Positions 26,885 to 36,898 of a stretch of 64,000 nt of DNA are shown piece by piece. This stretch comes from Roseiarcus sp963709185 (GTDB taxonomy: Bacteria; Pseudomonadota; Alphaproteobacteria; Rhizobiales; Beijerinckiaceae): positions 62,001 through 126,000 of the forward strand of contig CAVPVQ010000028.1 in NCBI GenBank assembly GCA_963709185.1. Reading direction: 5' to 3'. The notes beneath the pieces were generated by a model. The model was not told where the DNA came from, made no database searches, and saw only the letters and a program-made list of their open reading frames with translations. The position numbers and the translations under genes were made by a program. Positions within the stretch are counted from its first letter, which is position 1, and every line of letters begins with the position of its first letter.

Positions 26885-27695
26885 ATGACGGCCCTGCGGA
26901 TCGCGCTGGTGTTTCTGGCGGCGGGAATGATCGTGCTGATCGGCGGTCCGCTGCCGATGGATCGCCTTGCAGAGAGGGTGGAAAGCCGGCGAGGGCCTGC
27001 CGGTTCTGTTTCACCGGGCGGTTTGCGCGGCGCTCGGCGTGCGCGTGCGGGTGCACGGACAGGCCGCGTCGGAGCGGCCGCAACTGGTCGTCTCCAATCA
27101 CATTTCGTGGCTGGACATCTGTATTCTCGGATCGCTGCGCCCGGTCGAATTCCTTGCGAAAAAGGAAGTCGGCGCCCACTGGCTGGCGCGCGCGGCGCTC
27201 GCTCTCCAGGGCGTCGCCTTCGTCGACCGCACCCGCCGCCGCTGCATTCCGGCGGTCAACGCGGAAATCGCCCGTCGGATGCGGATGGGTGCGGCGGTGA
27301 TCCTGTTCGCCGAAGCGACGACCGGCGACGCCAACCGGCTGCTGCCGTTCCGGTCCTCGCATTTTGAGGCGGTCCGGCAGACGCTGGGCGCGGACGAAGC
27401 TCGACATGCGGTCGTGCAGCCGATTTTCATCGCTTATTCTCGCCGCGCCGGGCTCCCGCTGGGGCGGGCCGAGCGACCGATCGTCGCGTGGTACGGCGAT
27501 ATGACATTCTTCAGTCATTTCCGTCGCTTGCTACAGTCAGGGCGGATCGATTGCGACGTCTATTGCGGCGCGCCGATCCCGTTCTTGCTGGACTCCAACC
27601 GAAAGGACGTGGCGCGACGCGCGGAGGACGCCGTGCGGGCGCTGGCCCGCCAGGCGCGCCACGCGGCTATTTTCGTCGGCGTCGAAAAGTCGTAG
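26885..27695 (+). pseudogene. lysophospholipid (1-acyl-glycerol-3-phosphate) acyltransferase, frameshifted
   Basis: The first frame from ATG 26885 gives one hydrophobic helix (LRIALVFLAAGMIVLIGG). An extra C near 26956 then shifts it. The remainder runs in the next frame with the PlsC signatures: VVSNHISWLDICIL (NHxxxxD), VAFVDRTRR and ILFAEATTGD (the EGT-like motif, here EAT). Repaired length is about 270 aa. Such enzymes acylate lysophosphatidate or ornithine-type lipids at the membrane; here, between rimI and miaB, is where alphaproteobacteria often keep it. Confidence 0.78.
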
Positions 27696-27725
27696 AAAGC
27701 CCATTCGGGTTCACAAGGAGCAATT

Positions 27726-29240
27726 TTGTCCGCAGTTATTTCTCGCGTCCGAGGGGGAGCGATCGACGCGCCGGATGCAGACGAGTCGGGCGCGATGTCG
27801 CCGCTGGCCGATGGCGTCCGGCGCGTCTTCGTAAAGTCCTTCGGATGCCAGATGAACGTCTACGACTCGCATCGCATCGCCGATGTGGCGGTCCATCAGG
27901 GCTACCGGGAGGCCGCGAGGATCGAGGACGCCGACCTCGTCGTGCTCAACACCTGTCACATCCGGGAGCGCGCCTCGGAAAAAATCTATTCCGAACTCGG
28001 CAAGGTTCGCGAGATCAAGGAACAGCGCGAGACCGCCGGGCGCGACACGACGATCGTCGTGGCCGGTTGCGTCGCCCAGGCCGAGGGCGCCGAAATCGTG
28101 CGCCGCCAATCAGCGGTCGATCTTGTCGTCGGGCCGCAGAACTATCACCGCCTGCCGCAATTGTTGCGCGCCGCCCGGCTGCGGCCCGGCGTCGTCGACA
28201 CCGCTTTTCCGGTCGAGGACAAGTTCGACCACCTGCCGGCGCCCGCGCCGGCGGCGATTCGCGCACGCGGCGTCAGCGCCTTTGTCACCGTTCAGGAGGG
28301 CTGCGACAAATTCTGTTCGTTCTGCGTCGTCCCCTACACCAGAGGCGCCGAGAACTCGCGGCCCGTCGCCCAGGTGGTGGCGGAGATCGCGCGCCTTACG
28401 AACGCCGGCGTGCGCGAAGTGACGCTGATCGGCCAGAACGTCAACGCCTATCACGGTCGCGACGCGGCGGGACGCGCCGTCGATCTCGCCGAACTGCTGG
28501 CCGCGGCCGCCGCGGTCCCCGGCATCTCACGCGTTCGCTATACGACGTCGCATCCCAGCGACATGAGCGAGGCGCTGATCCGCGCGCATCGCGACAATCC
28601 TGCGCTGGCGCCCTATCTGCACCTTCCCGTCCAGTCCGGCTCGGATCGGATGCTGGCGGCGATGAACCGCGGCTATCTCGCGCGCGACTACATCGACGCC
28701 GTGGAGCGGATTCGCGCCGCCAGACCGGACATCGCGCTGTCGTCGGATTTCATCGTCGGCTTTCCCGGCGAAACCGACGCCGAATTCCAGGAGACGCTCG
28801 ATCTCGTGGGCGCGGTCGGCTTCGCCGCATCCTATGCGTTCAAATATTCGCCGCGGCCGGGGACGCCGGGCGCGGAGCACAAGAACCAGATCGACGAGCC
28901 GACAAAATCCGCGCGGCTCGCGGCGCTGCAACAGGCGCTCGAGGCGCAGCGGCAAGCCTTCAACCAGAGCGCCGTCGGGCGGGCGATGCCGGTGCTGTTT
29001 GAAAAGCCCGGACGGCACGAAGGCCAGGTGATCGGCCGCACGCCCTATCTGCAATCGGTCCACGCCAACGGCGATGCGTCGTTGATCGGCGAACTGGTCG
29101 ATGTCGAAATCATCGGCGTCGGCCCCAATTCGCTGCGCGGGCGGCTCGTCACGCCTGCGTCACATAGTTCGCGCGGAATCGAGGCGGCAGCGCGCCGGCG
29201 AATCGCCATGGACGCCGGATTGCGCGAGAAAACCAACTGA
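27726..29240 (+). CDS. miaB: tRNA-2-methylthio-N6-dimethylallyladenosine synthase
   Basis: A 504-aa radical-SAM methylthiotransferase that adds a methylthio group to i6A37 of tRNA. The N-terminal domain has three cluster cysteines (SFGCQMN, LNTCHIRE, VAGCVAQ). The SAM-cluster motif is CDKFCSFCVVPYTRG, and a C-terminal TRAM domain follows. The frame starts at TTG 27726 with AAGGAG eight bases upstream; ATG 27795 (MSPLADGVRRVF) is the alternative. It leads the miaB-phoH-ybeY-corC block, which is tightly packed. Confidence 0.93.
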   Translation: MSAVISRVRGGAIDAPDADESGAMSPLADGVRRVFVKSFGCQMNVYDSHRIADVAVHQGYREAARIEDADLVVLNTCHIRERASEKIYSELGKVREIKEQRETAGRDTTIVVAGCVAQAEGAEIVRRQSAVDLVVGPQNYHRLPQLLRAARLRPGVVDTAFPVEDKFDHLPAPAPAAIRARGVSAFVTVQEGCDKFCSFCVVPYTRGAENSRPVAQVVAEIARLTNAGVREVTLIGQNVNAYHGRDAAGRAVDLAELLAAAAAVPGISRVRYTTSHPSDMSEALIRAHRDNPALAPYLHLPVQSGSDRMLAAMNRGYLARDYIDAVERIRAARPDIALSSDFIVGFPGETDAEFQETLDLVGAVGFAASYAFKYSPRPGTPGAEHKNQIDEPTKSARLAALQQALEAQRQAFNQSAVGRAMPVLFEKPGRHEGQVIGRTPYLQSVHANGDASLIGELVDVEIIGVGPNSLRGRLVTPASHSSRGIEAAARRRIAMDAGLREKTN

Positions 29241-29268
29241 AAATTGTCAGGCTTCAGGAGACGCCAGA

Positions 29269-30329
<1,061 letters not shown>

Positions 30330-30333
<4 letters not shown>

Positions 30334-30827
30334 CGCCGAAAGTCGAGCTGATCGAATCGTCGCGGCGCTGGCGCGCTTCGCCGGGCATCGGAAAGGTCAT
30401 CCGGCGCGCCATCAAGGCCGCCCTTCAGGCGAGCGGCGCGCAAATCCTCGACGGCGCCGAAGTCAGCGTGCTGCTGGCCGACGACCTCGAACTGTCGGCG
30501 TTGAACGCGCGATGGCGGGGGCTCCCCACGCCGACCAACGTTCTCTCATTTCCCGCCGCCGCGCCCGACCGGATCGCCGCCGCGCCCTTGCTTGGCGATA
30601 TCGCGATGGCGTTCGACACGGTGGAGAAGGAGGCCGCAGAAGAGGGCAAGACTTTCGCCGACCATGCCGCCCATCTGGCCGTTCACGGCTTCCTCCACCT
30701 GCTGGGTTTCGACCATCAAAGCGCCGTCGAGGCGGATCGCATGGAGGCGCTTGAGATGAGCGCGCTGGCGAGGCTGGGGATCGCCAACCCCTATGCCTCG
30801 CGCGTCGCCGCGGACGCTGAGGCATGA
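30330..30827 (+). CDS. ybeY: rRNA maturation RNase YbeY
   Basis: A 165-aa metal-dependent endoribonuclease. The zinc-binding signature HGFLHLLGFDH is complete, preceded by the family segment WRGLPTPTNVLSFP. It takes part in 16S rRNA 3' end maturation and ribosome quality control. Both ends overlap neighbours (ATGA with phoH, ATGA with corC), indicating a translationally coupled operon. Confidence 0.92.
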
Positions 30828-31876
30828 GCGAGGCCGAACGCATCGAACCTTCGGCCGCCGGGGAGGCGGCGGCGCCGGCGCGCGAAGCGCCGTCCGGGCT
30901 GTTCGATCGCCTGCGTGGCCTGTTTGGCCTGGGTCCAGCCTCCGTCCGCGATGATCTCGAAGACGCGCTGGTCAACTCCAGCGCCAATGCCGACTTCACG
31001 CCGAAGGAACGGGCCATTCTCAAGAATGTCCTGGGCCTGCACGACGTCCGGGTGGCCGATATCATGGTGCCGCGCGCCGACATCATCGGCCTGAAGATCG
31101 ACGCCTCGCTCAGCGACGTCCTCGCGCTGTTTCGCACCGCCGGCCATTCGCGGCTGCCGGTCTATGGCGAAACGCTCGACGATCCCCGCGGCATGGTGCA
31201 CATCCGCGATTTCGTCGACTATCTCGCCGGCGAGTCGCAGTTCGGCCTCGTCGCGGACGCGGCGCTGGTCGCCGACGCGCCGGATCCCGACGCCAGGCTC
31301 GGCATGCGTCTGCCGCTGGCCCGCGCCAACATCCTGAGGCCGGTGCTGTTTGCGCCGCCCTCGATGCCGGCGCTCGATCTGCTGATGAAAATGCAGGCGT
31401 CGCACACCCATATGGCTTTGGTGATCGACGAATACGGCGGCACCGACGGATTGATCTCGATCGAGGACGTCGTCGAGGCGATCGTCGGCGACATCGAGGA
31501 TGAGCACGACGAGGCGGACGCGCGGGAAATCTCGCAGACCGCGGATGGCGCCTTCATCGTCGACGCGAGAGCCAGCCTGGAGCAGGTCTCGCACGCCCTC
31601 GACGCGGATCTCGCCTCGCTGGGCGACGCCGAATATGTCGACACGATTGGCGGATTGATCATGGCCCGGGCCGGCCGCGTGCCGGGGCGCGGCGAGATCG
31701 TCACTGGCCCGAAGGATTTTGAGTTCGAGATACTCGACGCCGATCCGCGACGAATCAAGCGCCTGAAGATTCATCCGCCGGGCGCGCGCACGCGGCGAAT
31801 CGCCGCGCGACGCCGCCGACTGGCGAGCGAAACGGCGCCCGATACGGCGGCGCGGGAAACCAGCGCGCCGAAGTGA
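30824..31876 (+). CDS. hemolysin/CorC family protein (CBS-pair, transporter-associated domain)
   Basis: A 350-aa cytosolic protein with two CBS domains (IMVPRADIIGLKIDASLSDV near residue 77 and the paired domain with HMALVIDEYGGTDGLISIED near 200) followed by a CorC_HlyC C-terminal domain (DTIGGLIMARAGRVPGRG). Family members are linked to magnesium/cobalt tolerance. In alphaproteobacteria this gene is normally followed directly by lnt; here a vapBC pair lies in between on the opposite strand. The C-terminus is arginine-rich and variable. Confidence 0.85.
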   Translation: MSEAERIEPSAAGEAAAPAREAPSGLFDRLRGLFGLGPASVRDDLEDALVNSSANADFTPKERAILKNVLGLHDVRVADIMVPRADIIGLKIDASLSDVLALFRTAGHSRLPVYGETLDDPRGMVHIRDFVDYLAGESQFGLVADAALVADAPDPDARLGMRLPLARANILRPVLFAPPSMPALDLLMKMQASHTHMALVIDEYGGTDGLISIEDVVEAIVGDIEDEHDEADAREISQTADGAFIVDARASLEQVSHALDADLASLGDAEYVDTIGGLIMARAGRVPGRGEIVTGPKDFEFEILDADPRRIKRLKIHPPGARTRRIAARRRRLASETAPDTAARETSAPK

Positions 31877-31891
31877 TCGGCGGGCTCCGGG

Positions 31892-32314
31892 TCAAGCCAT
31901 ATCGGTGTGCGAGAAATCCGCCCCCTTGTATAGCAAGGGCACGTGATGGACCTTGGCGCAGGCGTAGGCAAAGCAATCTCCGAAATTGAGCGCGGCTTTG
32001 TGACCGACCGCCTTGCCGTAGCGGCTGGCCGCTTCTATCGCCGCTTGTCCGACGTCTCCGGAGACGACAATCTCCCAAACGCCGAGGTCCTCGACAAAGG
32101 CTGCGACGACGGCCTGCGCCTGCGCGATCGCTTGTGCGTCGACGCGCTTCTTGCGGGGCGCCGCGTGCGCCCGAGCAATCGCGACCACCGCCTCGAAAAG
32201 AGCCAGGGGCGAGACAAGGAAGGGGCCGATGGCGGCATCGAGCTTGCGCGTGATCTGGTCGGAGTCAGGCTCGCCGTTCAACACGCTGACGATCGCGGAG
32301 GCGTCGAGAAACAT
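31892..32314 (-). CDS. vapC: VapC-type PIN-domain toxin ribonuclease
   Basis: A 140-aa PIN-domain protein. The acidic active-site residues are visible: D4 in MFLDASAIV, E41 in ALFEAVVAI and the aspartate in LNFGDCFAYACAK. VapC toxins cleave tRNA or rRNA when freed from their antitoxin. The ATG shares a base with the vapB stop (TGATG), the usual coupling. It ends 15 bp from the convergent corC stop. Confidence 0.88.
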   Translation of the reverse strand: MFLDASAIVSVLNGEPDSDQITRKLDAAIGPFLVSPLALFEAVVAIARAHAAPRKKRVDAQAIAQAQAVVAAFVEDLGVWEIVVSGDVGQAAIEAASRYGKAVGHKAALNFGDCFAYACAKVHHVPLLYKGADFSHTDMA

Positions 32315-32556
32315 CAATCGCCCCACATCTCGTCAGTAAATCTTCTCATATCGAAATCGGGGTCGACGGGACCCAGAGCGGCGGCCATGGCCACGCTCCT
32401 TGCGAGGCGCGCACTTGGCGGCAATTTGTTCCGCTGACGCTCGATCTCGTGCTCGAGGGCGGCGCGGACAGCTTCGGTGAGGGTCCTGGACTTCGTCAGC
32501 CCTTGCACCTTGCGCGCGAGCGCGGCAACCTCGTCATCGCGAATATAGAGCGGCAC
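32314..32556 (-). CDS. vapB: VapB-type antitoxin (Rv0623-like)
   Basis: An 80-aa antitoxin with an N-terminal DNA-binding segment (LYIRDDEVAALARKVQGL, SRTLTEAVRAALEHEIERQR) of the Rv0623 family and a C-terminal toxin-binding tail ending RRFTDEMWGD. The GTG start has AAGGAG eight bases upstream. A palindrome just upstream is a likely autoregulatory operator. Confidence 0.83.
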   Translation of the reverse strand: MPLYIRDDEVAALARKVQGLTKSRTLTEAVRAALEHEIERQRNKLPPSARLARSVAMAAALGPVDPDFDMRRFTDEMWGD

Positions 32557-32573
32557 CTGTCAATCTCCTTGGC

Positions 32574-32587
32574 GATATCCAAATATC
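32574..32587. promoter_or_regulatory. possible VapBC operator
   Basis: GATATCCAAATATC has five-base inverted arms (GATAT/ATATC) around CCAA and lies 18 bp upstream of the vapB GTG. It stands out as an AT-rich patch. VapBC complexes usually bind such palindromes to repress their own operon; the assignment is by position only. Confidence 0.45.
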
Positions 32588-32794
32588 ACGAAGGGAATAT
32601 GCAGCCAAAGACATTTCGACCTGTCCAGAAGCTTTCGATGAGGGCTGGACCCATGAATTTCAATCTGGCGCCGATCGGACTGCGCGCCAGCAATTGATCG
32701 AATCAGGCCATCGCTCTAAAGCTCTGCCCCAGCGTTACGCCGGACAGCGCGCCGGGCTCTGCCCTTTCCATCTTCGGCTTCGGGACGCCAGCCT

Positions 32795-34456
32795 GTGGTT
32801 TCAACCGAACTGACGCATGCGCGCGAAGGCGGCTATTTCCGCGCGATCGCCGTCGGCGTCATCCTCGCATGGGACTGGCGGCGGCGCGCGATCGCCTTCA
32901 CAGCCGGCGCGGCCGGCGCGTTGGCTTTGCCGCCCTTCGACTTCCTGCCCGCGCTGCTGGCGCCGATGATGGCAGCGGTGTGGCTGATCGACGGATCGGC
33001 GAATGCCGGCGCGGCGGGACGCTCGTCGGTCCGATCGGTGCGATCGGCGTTCTGGGCGGGCTGGTGGTGGGGGTTTGGCTATTTCGTCGCCGGGCTGTGG
33101 TGGCTGGGCGCGGCCTTCCTCGTCGAAGCCGACAAGTTCGCCTGGGCGCTGCCGTTCGGCGTTCTGGCGCTGCCGGCGGGCCTCGCCTTTTTTCCCGCGC
33201 TCGGCTTTGCTTTCGCCCGCCTGCTGTGGTCGTCGGGTCCGGCGCGCATCCTCGCGCTGGCGGTCGGACTTTGCGCGAGCGAATGGCTGCGGGCGATCGT
33301 GCTGACCGGATTCCCGTGGAACGAAATCGGCATGGCGCTGGGCCAGAACCTGATTCTCGCCCAATTCGCCTCGATCGTCGGGCTGCATGGGCTGACCCTG
33401 CTCGCCGTCGCGATTTTCGCGGCGCCGGCGACTCTGGCCGACGGGGGCGACGGACGCTGGCTCACCCGGCCGATCGTGCTGGCCTCGATCGCGCTGGCGG
33501 GGCTCGCCGCTTTCGGCGTGTTTCGTCTGTCGGCCCCCGACGCGCCGCTGATCGCCGGCGTGAAGCTGCGCCTCATGCAGACCGACGTCCCGCAGGACGA
33601 CAGTTTCGCGGCGCGCAACAAAGACGCGATCATGCGGCGCTACCTCGACCTGTCGGACCGCGCGACATCGCCGAACGCCAGCGGCGTCGCCGACGTCACC
33701 CATCTGATCTGGCCGGAATCGCCCTTTCCCTTCCTCTTGGGCCGCGATCCCAAGGCGCTCGCTGAGATCGCCGAGCTTCTTCACGGCGGCGCGACGCTGA
33801 TCACCGGCGCGGCGCGCCTCGCCGAGCCGCTGCCCGGCGACCGTCGGGCGCATTATTTCAATTCGATCCAGGTGATCGACCGGCACGGCGCCCTGCTCGA
33901 TCGCTACGACAAGATCCATCTGGCGCCGTTCGGCGAATACCTGCCGTGGAGCGACCTGCTGGAGCGGCTCGGGGTGACGCAGTTCGTGCATTTCCCCGGC
34001 GGCTTCGACGCCGGCTCCGGCCCCGCCGTCCTGCACGCGCCGGGCCTACCCGACGCGCTTCCGCTGATCTGCTACGAATCGATCTTTCCGCAGGACGTCG
34101 GCGCCGAGTTCAGACCCGGCGACAGCCGCGCGGCGTGGATGCTCAACGTGACCGACGACGCGTGGTTCGGGCGCACGCCGGGCCCCTACCAGCATTTCGC
34201 GCAAAGCCGGCTGCGGACCATCGAACAGGGCCTGCCGCTGGTGCGCGACGCCAACGGCGGCATATCGGCTGTGGTCGACGGGCTGGGCCGCATCATCGCC
34301 CAGCTTCCGCTGGGCGTCGAAAGCGTGCTCGACAGCCCGTTGCCCGCGCCTCGCCCGCCGACGATCTACGCCCGGTTCGGCGCCCTTGCGCCGCTTTCGA
34401 TGCTCGCGATCCTGCTCGCCGCTTCGGCCGCCTTCAAGCGTAGGCGCCGAAGGTGA
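32795..34456 (+). CDS. lnt: apolipoprotein N-acyltransferase
   Basis: A 553-aa inner-membrane enzyme that N-acylates lipoproteins as the last step of their maturation. Several N-terminal membrane helices are followed by a nitrilase-like periplasmic domain with the catalytic triad: glutamate in WPESPFPFLLG (near residue 308), lysine in DKIHLAPFGEYLPW (near 372) and cysteine in ICYESIFP (near 426). GTG 32795 is the longest start; the true one may be slightly later. The 220 bp upstream contain only a tiny 14-codon ORF at 32653. The stop overlaps the next gene as GTGA. Confidence 0.92.
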   Translation: MVSTELTHAREGGYFRAIAVGVILAWDWRRRAIAFTAGAAGALALPPFDFLPALLAPMMAAVWLIDGSANAGAAGRSSVRSVRSAFWAGWWWGFGYFVAGLWWLGAAFLVEADKFAWALPFGVLALPAGLAFFPALGFAFARLLWSSGPARILALAVGLCASEWLRAIVLTGFPWNEIGMALGQNLILAQFASIVGLHGLTLLAVAIFAAPATLADGGDGRWLTRPIVLASIALAGLAAFGVFRLSAPDAPLIAGVKLRLMQTDVPQDDSFAARNKDAIMRRYLDLSDRATSPNASGVADVTHLIWPESPFPFLLGRDPKALAEIAELLHGGATLITGAARLAEPLPGDRRAHYFNSIQVIDRHGALLDRYDKIHLAPFGEYLPWSDLLERLGVTQFVHFPGGFDAGSGPAVLHAPGLPDALPLICYESIFPQDVGAEFRPGDSRAAWMLNVTDDAWFGRTPGPYQHFAQSRLRTIEQGLPLVRDANGGISAVVDGLGRIIAQLPLGVESVLDSPLPAPRPPTIYARFGALAPLSMLAILLAASAAFKRRRRR

Positions 34457-34779
34457 TCCGGCTTGTCGTCCGGCTGCTCGGGCTGGCGCTGCTGGCCCTC
34501 GCGTTCGCAGCCGCGGTGATCGACGGCGCGGCTTCGATCGCCGCCAACCAATTGTCGATCACCCCGATCGGCCGGCCGCTTTACCTCATCTTTCCCAACA
34601 AGTTCCCGCTGGTCCAGGCGTTCGTCGAACACCAGATCCATCCGCTGCTGTGGGATCCGGTGCTCGTCGATATCCTGATGCTGCCGACATGGCTGGCGCT
34701 GGCGGTCATCGGCGTCGGATTGTTCTATGTCGTGCGCCGGCGACCGCCGCCGATCGGTCATTCCAGTCGTTCGCGGTGA
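34453..34779 (+). CDS. small conserved membrane protein
   Basis: A 108-aa protein with two hydrophobic helices, one near the N-terminus (LVVRLLGLALLALAFAAAV) and one near the C-terminus (MLPTWLALAVIGVGLFYVV), flanking a loop with LIFPNKFPLVQAFVEH. GTG 34453 overlaps the lnt stop, so it is translationally coupled. I recognise it only as a conserved-looking Hyphomicrobiales membrane protein; function unknown. Confidence 0.6.
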   Translation: MIRLVVRLLGLALLALAFAAAVIDGAASIAANQLSITPIGRPLYLIFPNKFPLVQAFVEHQIHPLLWDPVLVDILMLPTWLALAVIGVGLFYVVRRRPPPIGHSSRSR

Positions 34780-34857
34780 TGCGAAGATGCGGCTGCCCGA
34801 CCCTTGCGCGCATGGCCCCGCGGCCCCCATATTAGGGCGACCCCGATGGAGGCGACG

Positions 34858-35526
34858 ATGTTGAATTTCCTGCGCAAGCCCGACCGTCCGCTTTCGCCCG
34901 GCCAAGCGCTGCCTGGTCGGCCGGAGCCGATCCCCACGGCGTCGACCCATTTCGTCAACGGCCACCCGTTGAAGGGCCCCTATCCCGCGGGGACCGAGAC
35001 GGCGATTTTCGCGCTGGGATGCTTCTGGGGCGCCGAGCGGAAGTTCTGGGAGGCCGGCGAGAGCGTCTACGTCACGGCGGTCGGCTATGCCGGCGGCTTT
35101 TCGCCGAATCCGACCTATGAGGAAGCCTGCAGCGGGCGGACCGGCCACGCCGAGGCGGTGCTGGTCGCCTTCGATCCTGCGAAGATTTCCTACGAGCGGC
35201 TGCTGCAGATCTTCTGGGAGAGCCACGACCCGACCCAGGGCATGCGCCAGGGCAACGATGTCGGATCACAATACCGCTCGGCGATCTACACGACCAGTCC
35301 GGCGCAACTGGCCGCCGCCAAGGCGTCGCGCGACGCCTACAATGCGGCTTTGCGCGCCAAGGGTCTCGGCCCGATCACCACCGAGATCGAGGCCGCAGGT
35401 CCGTTCTATTTCGCCGAAGACTATCACCAGCAATATCTGGCCAAGAATCCGGGCGGCTATTGTGGGTTGGGCGGCACGGGCGTTTCATGCCCGATCGGAC
35501 TCGGCGCAAAGCTCGCGAGCGCCTGA
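34858..35526 (+). CDS. msrA: peptide-methionine (S)-S-oxide reductase
   Basis: A 222-aa MsrA, which reduces methionine-S-sulfoxide in proteins using thioredoxin. The catalytic cysteine is in FALGCFWGAERKFWE, and conserved VGYAGGFSPNPTYEEAC, NDVGSQYRSAIY and HQQYLAKNPGGYC segments are present, the last with resolving cysteines. ATG 34858 has GGAGG five bases upstream and was preferred over ATG 34846. It converges on lysC. Confidence 0.92.
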   Translation: MLNFLRKPDRPLSPGQALPGRPEPIPTASTHFVNGHPLKGPYPAGTETAIFALGCFWGAERKFWEAGESVYVTAVGYAGGFSPNPTYEEACSGRTGHAEAVLVAFDPAKISYERLLQIFWESHDPTQGMRQGNDVGSQYRSAIYTTSPAQLAAAKASRDAYNAALRAKGLGPITTEIEAAGPFYFAEDYHQQYLAKNPGGYCGLGGTGVSCPIGLGAKLASA

Positions 35527-35540
35527 CCCCGCGCGGTCGG

Positions 35541-35559
35541 CGCGCCCTATAGGGGCGCG
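35541..35559. terminator. hairpin between convergent msrA and lysC
   Basis: CGCGCCC (35541-35547) and GGGCGCG (35553-35559) form a 7-bp GC stem with a 5-base loop between the two converging genes, covering the lysC stop codon. There is no strong T run on either side, so it may be a weak bidirectional terminator or an mRNA end-protecting hairpin. Confidence 0.4.
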
Positions 35560-36785
35560 TCGAGCCCATAGAGCGAATGCAGGGTGCGCACCGCCAGCTC
35601 GGTGTAGGCGGCGTCGATCAGCACCGAGAATTTGATCTCCGAAGTGGTGATCGCGCGGATGTTGACGCCTTTCTCGGCGAGCGCCTTGAAGGCGCGCGCC
35701 GCCACGCCGGAATGGCTGCGCATGCCGATGCCGATCGCCGAAATCTTGACCACGTCCTGCGCGCCCTGGAGCAACGCATAGTTGATCTCGCCGCGGCGCT
35801 CCTCGAGGATCGTCCTGGCGCGCAGGAACTCGGCGGCCGGCACGGTGAACGTGATGTCGGTGGTGGTGGTGTCGTCCGACACCACCTGGATGATCATGTC
35901 GACATTGATGTTGGCCTCGGCCAGCGGCATGAAGATCGCCGCGGCGACGCCGGGCTTGTCGGCGACGCCGCGCAAGGTGAGCTGGGCCTCGTCCTTGGAG
36001 AATGCGATGCCGGTGACGACCTGCTGTTCCACAATGTCCTCCTCGTCGCATATCAACGTTCCCGATCGCGGATCGGCGGGGTCGTCGAAGGACGAACGCA
36101 CGGTGAGCTTGACCTTGTGCACCATCGCGACCTCGACCGAGCGCACCTGCAGCACTTTCGCGCCAAGCGAGGCCATCTCCAGCATTTCCTCGAACGCCAC
36201 CCGTTCCAGCCGACGCGCCCTCGGCACCACCCGCGGATCGGTGGTGTAGACGCCGTCGACGTCGGTGTAGATGTCGCACCGCTCGGCGCCGACCGCCGCG
36301 GCGAGCGCCACGGCCGAAGTGTCGGAGCCGCCGCGCCCCAGCGTCGTCACCCGGCCGCTCGGCGCGTGAAGCCCCTGAAAGCCGGCGACGACTGCGACCT
36401 CGCGATTGGCGAAGCCGGCGACGATCTTCGAACCGTCGAGGCCGGTGATGCGCGCCGCGCCGTGCGCGTCGTCGGTGAGAATGGGGATTTGCCAGCCCTG
36501 CCACGACCGGGCGGCCAGCCCCATATCCTTCAGCACGATCGCCAGCAGCCCTGCGGTGACGAGTTCGCCCGAGGCGACGATCGCGTCATATTCGCTGGCG
36601 TCGCAAAGCGGAGCGGCTTCGCTGGCCCAGGCGACGAGTTCGTTGGTCTTGCCTGACATCGCCGAGACGATGACGGCGACGTCATGGCCCGCGTCGATTT
36701 CCCGTTTGACGTGACGCGCCACATTGCGGATGCGGTCGATATTGGCGACCGACGTGCCGCCGAACTTCATCACCAGGCGCGACAT
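35547..36785 (-). CDS. lysC: aspartate kinase
   Basis: A 412-aa aspartokinase catalysing the first step to lysine, threonine and methionine. The kinase domain has MKFGGTSVANIDRIRNVA, SAMSGKTNELV and TLGRGGSDTSAVALA; two C-terminal ACT domains (about residues 265-400) provide allosteric control by end products. The length and architecture match the lysine/threonine-sensitive enzymes of alphaproteobacteria. ATG 36785 begins with the conserved MSRLVMKFGGTS. The ubiG gene is divergent 113 bp away. Confidence 0.94.
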   Translation of the reverse strand: MSRLVMKFGGTSVANIDRIRNVARHVKREIDAGHDVAVIVSAMSGKTNELVAWASEAAPLCDASEYDAIVASGELVTAGLLAIVLKDMGLAARSWQGWQIPILTDDAHGAARITGLDGSKIVAGFANREVAVVAGFQGLHAPSGRVTTLGRGGSDTSAVALAAAVGAERCDIYTDVDGVYTTDPRVVPRARRLERVAFEEMLEMASLGAKVLQVRSVEVAMVHKVKLTVRSSFDDPADPRSGTLICDEEDIVEQQVVTGIAFSKDEAQLTLRGVADKPGVAAAIFMPLAEANINVDMIIQVVSDDTTTTDITFTVPAAEFLRARTILEERRGEINYALLQGAQDVVKISAIGIGMRSHSGVAARAFKALAEKGVNIRAITTSEIKFSVLIDAAYTELAVRTLHSLYGLDAPL

Positions 36786-36898
36786 AAGGATTCCAACGAA
36801 TTGACGCCGCCAAGCGGCTCGCGCCGGCCACGAAGCGCGCGTATAGATGGCGGCGTCGGGGTGGTCAACGCCCGCTTCCTTCGCCGGAGAGTCGCCCC

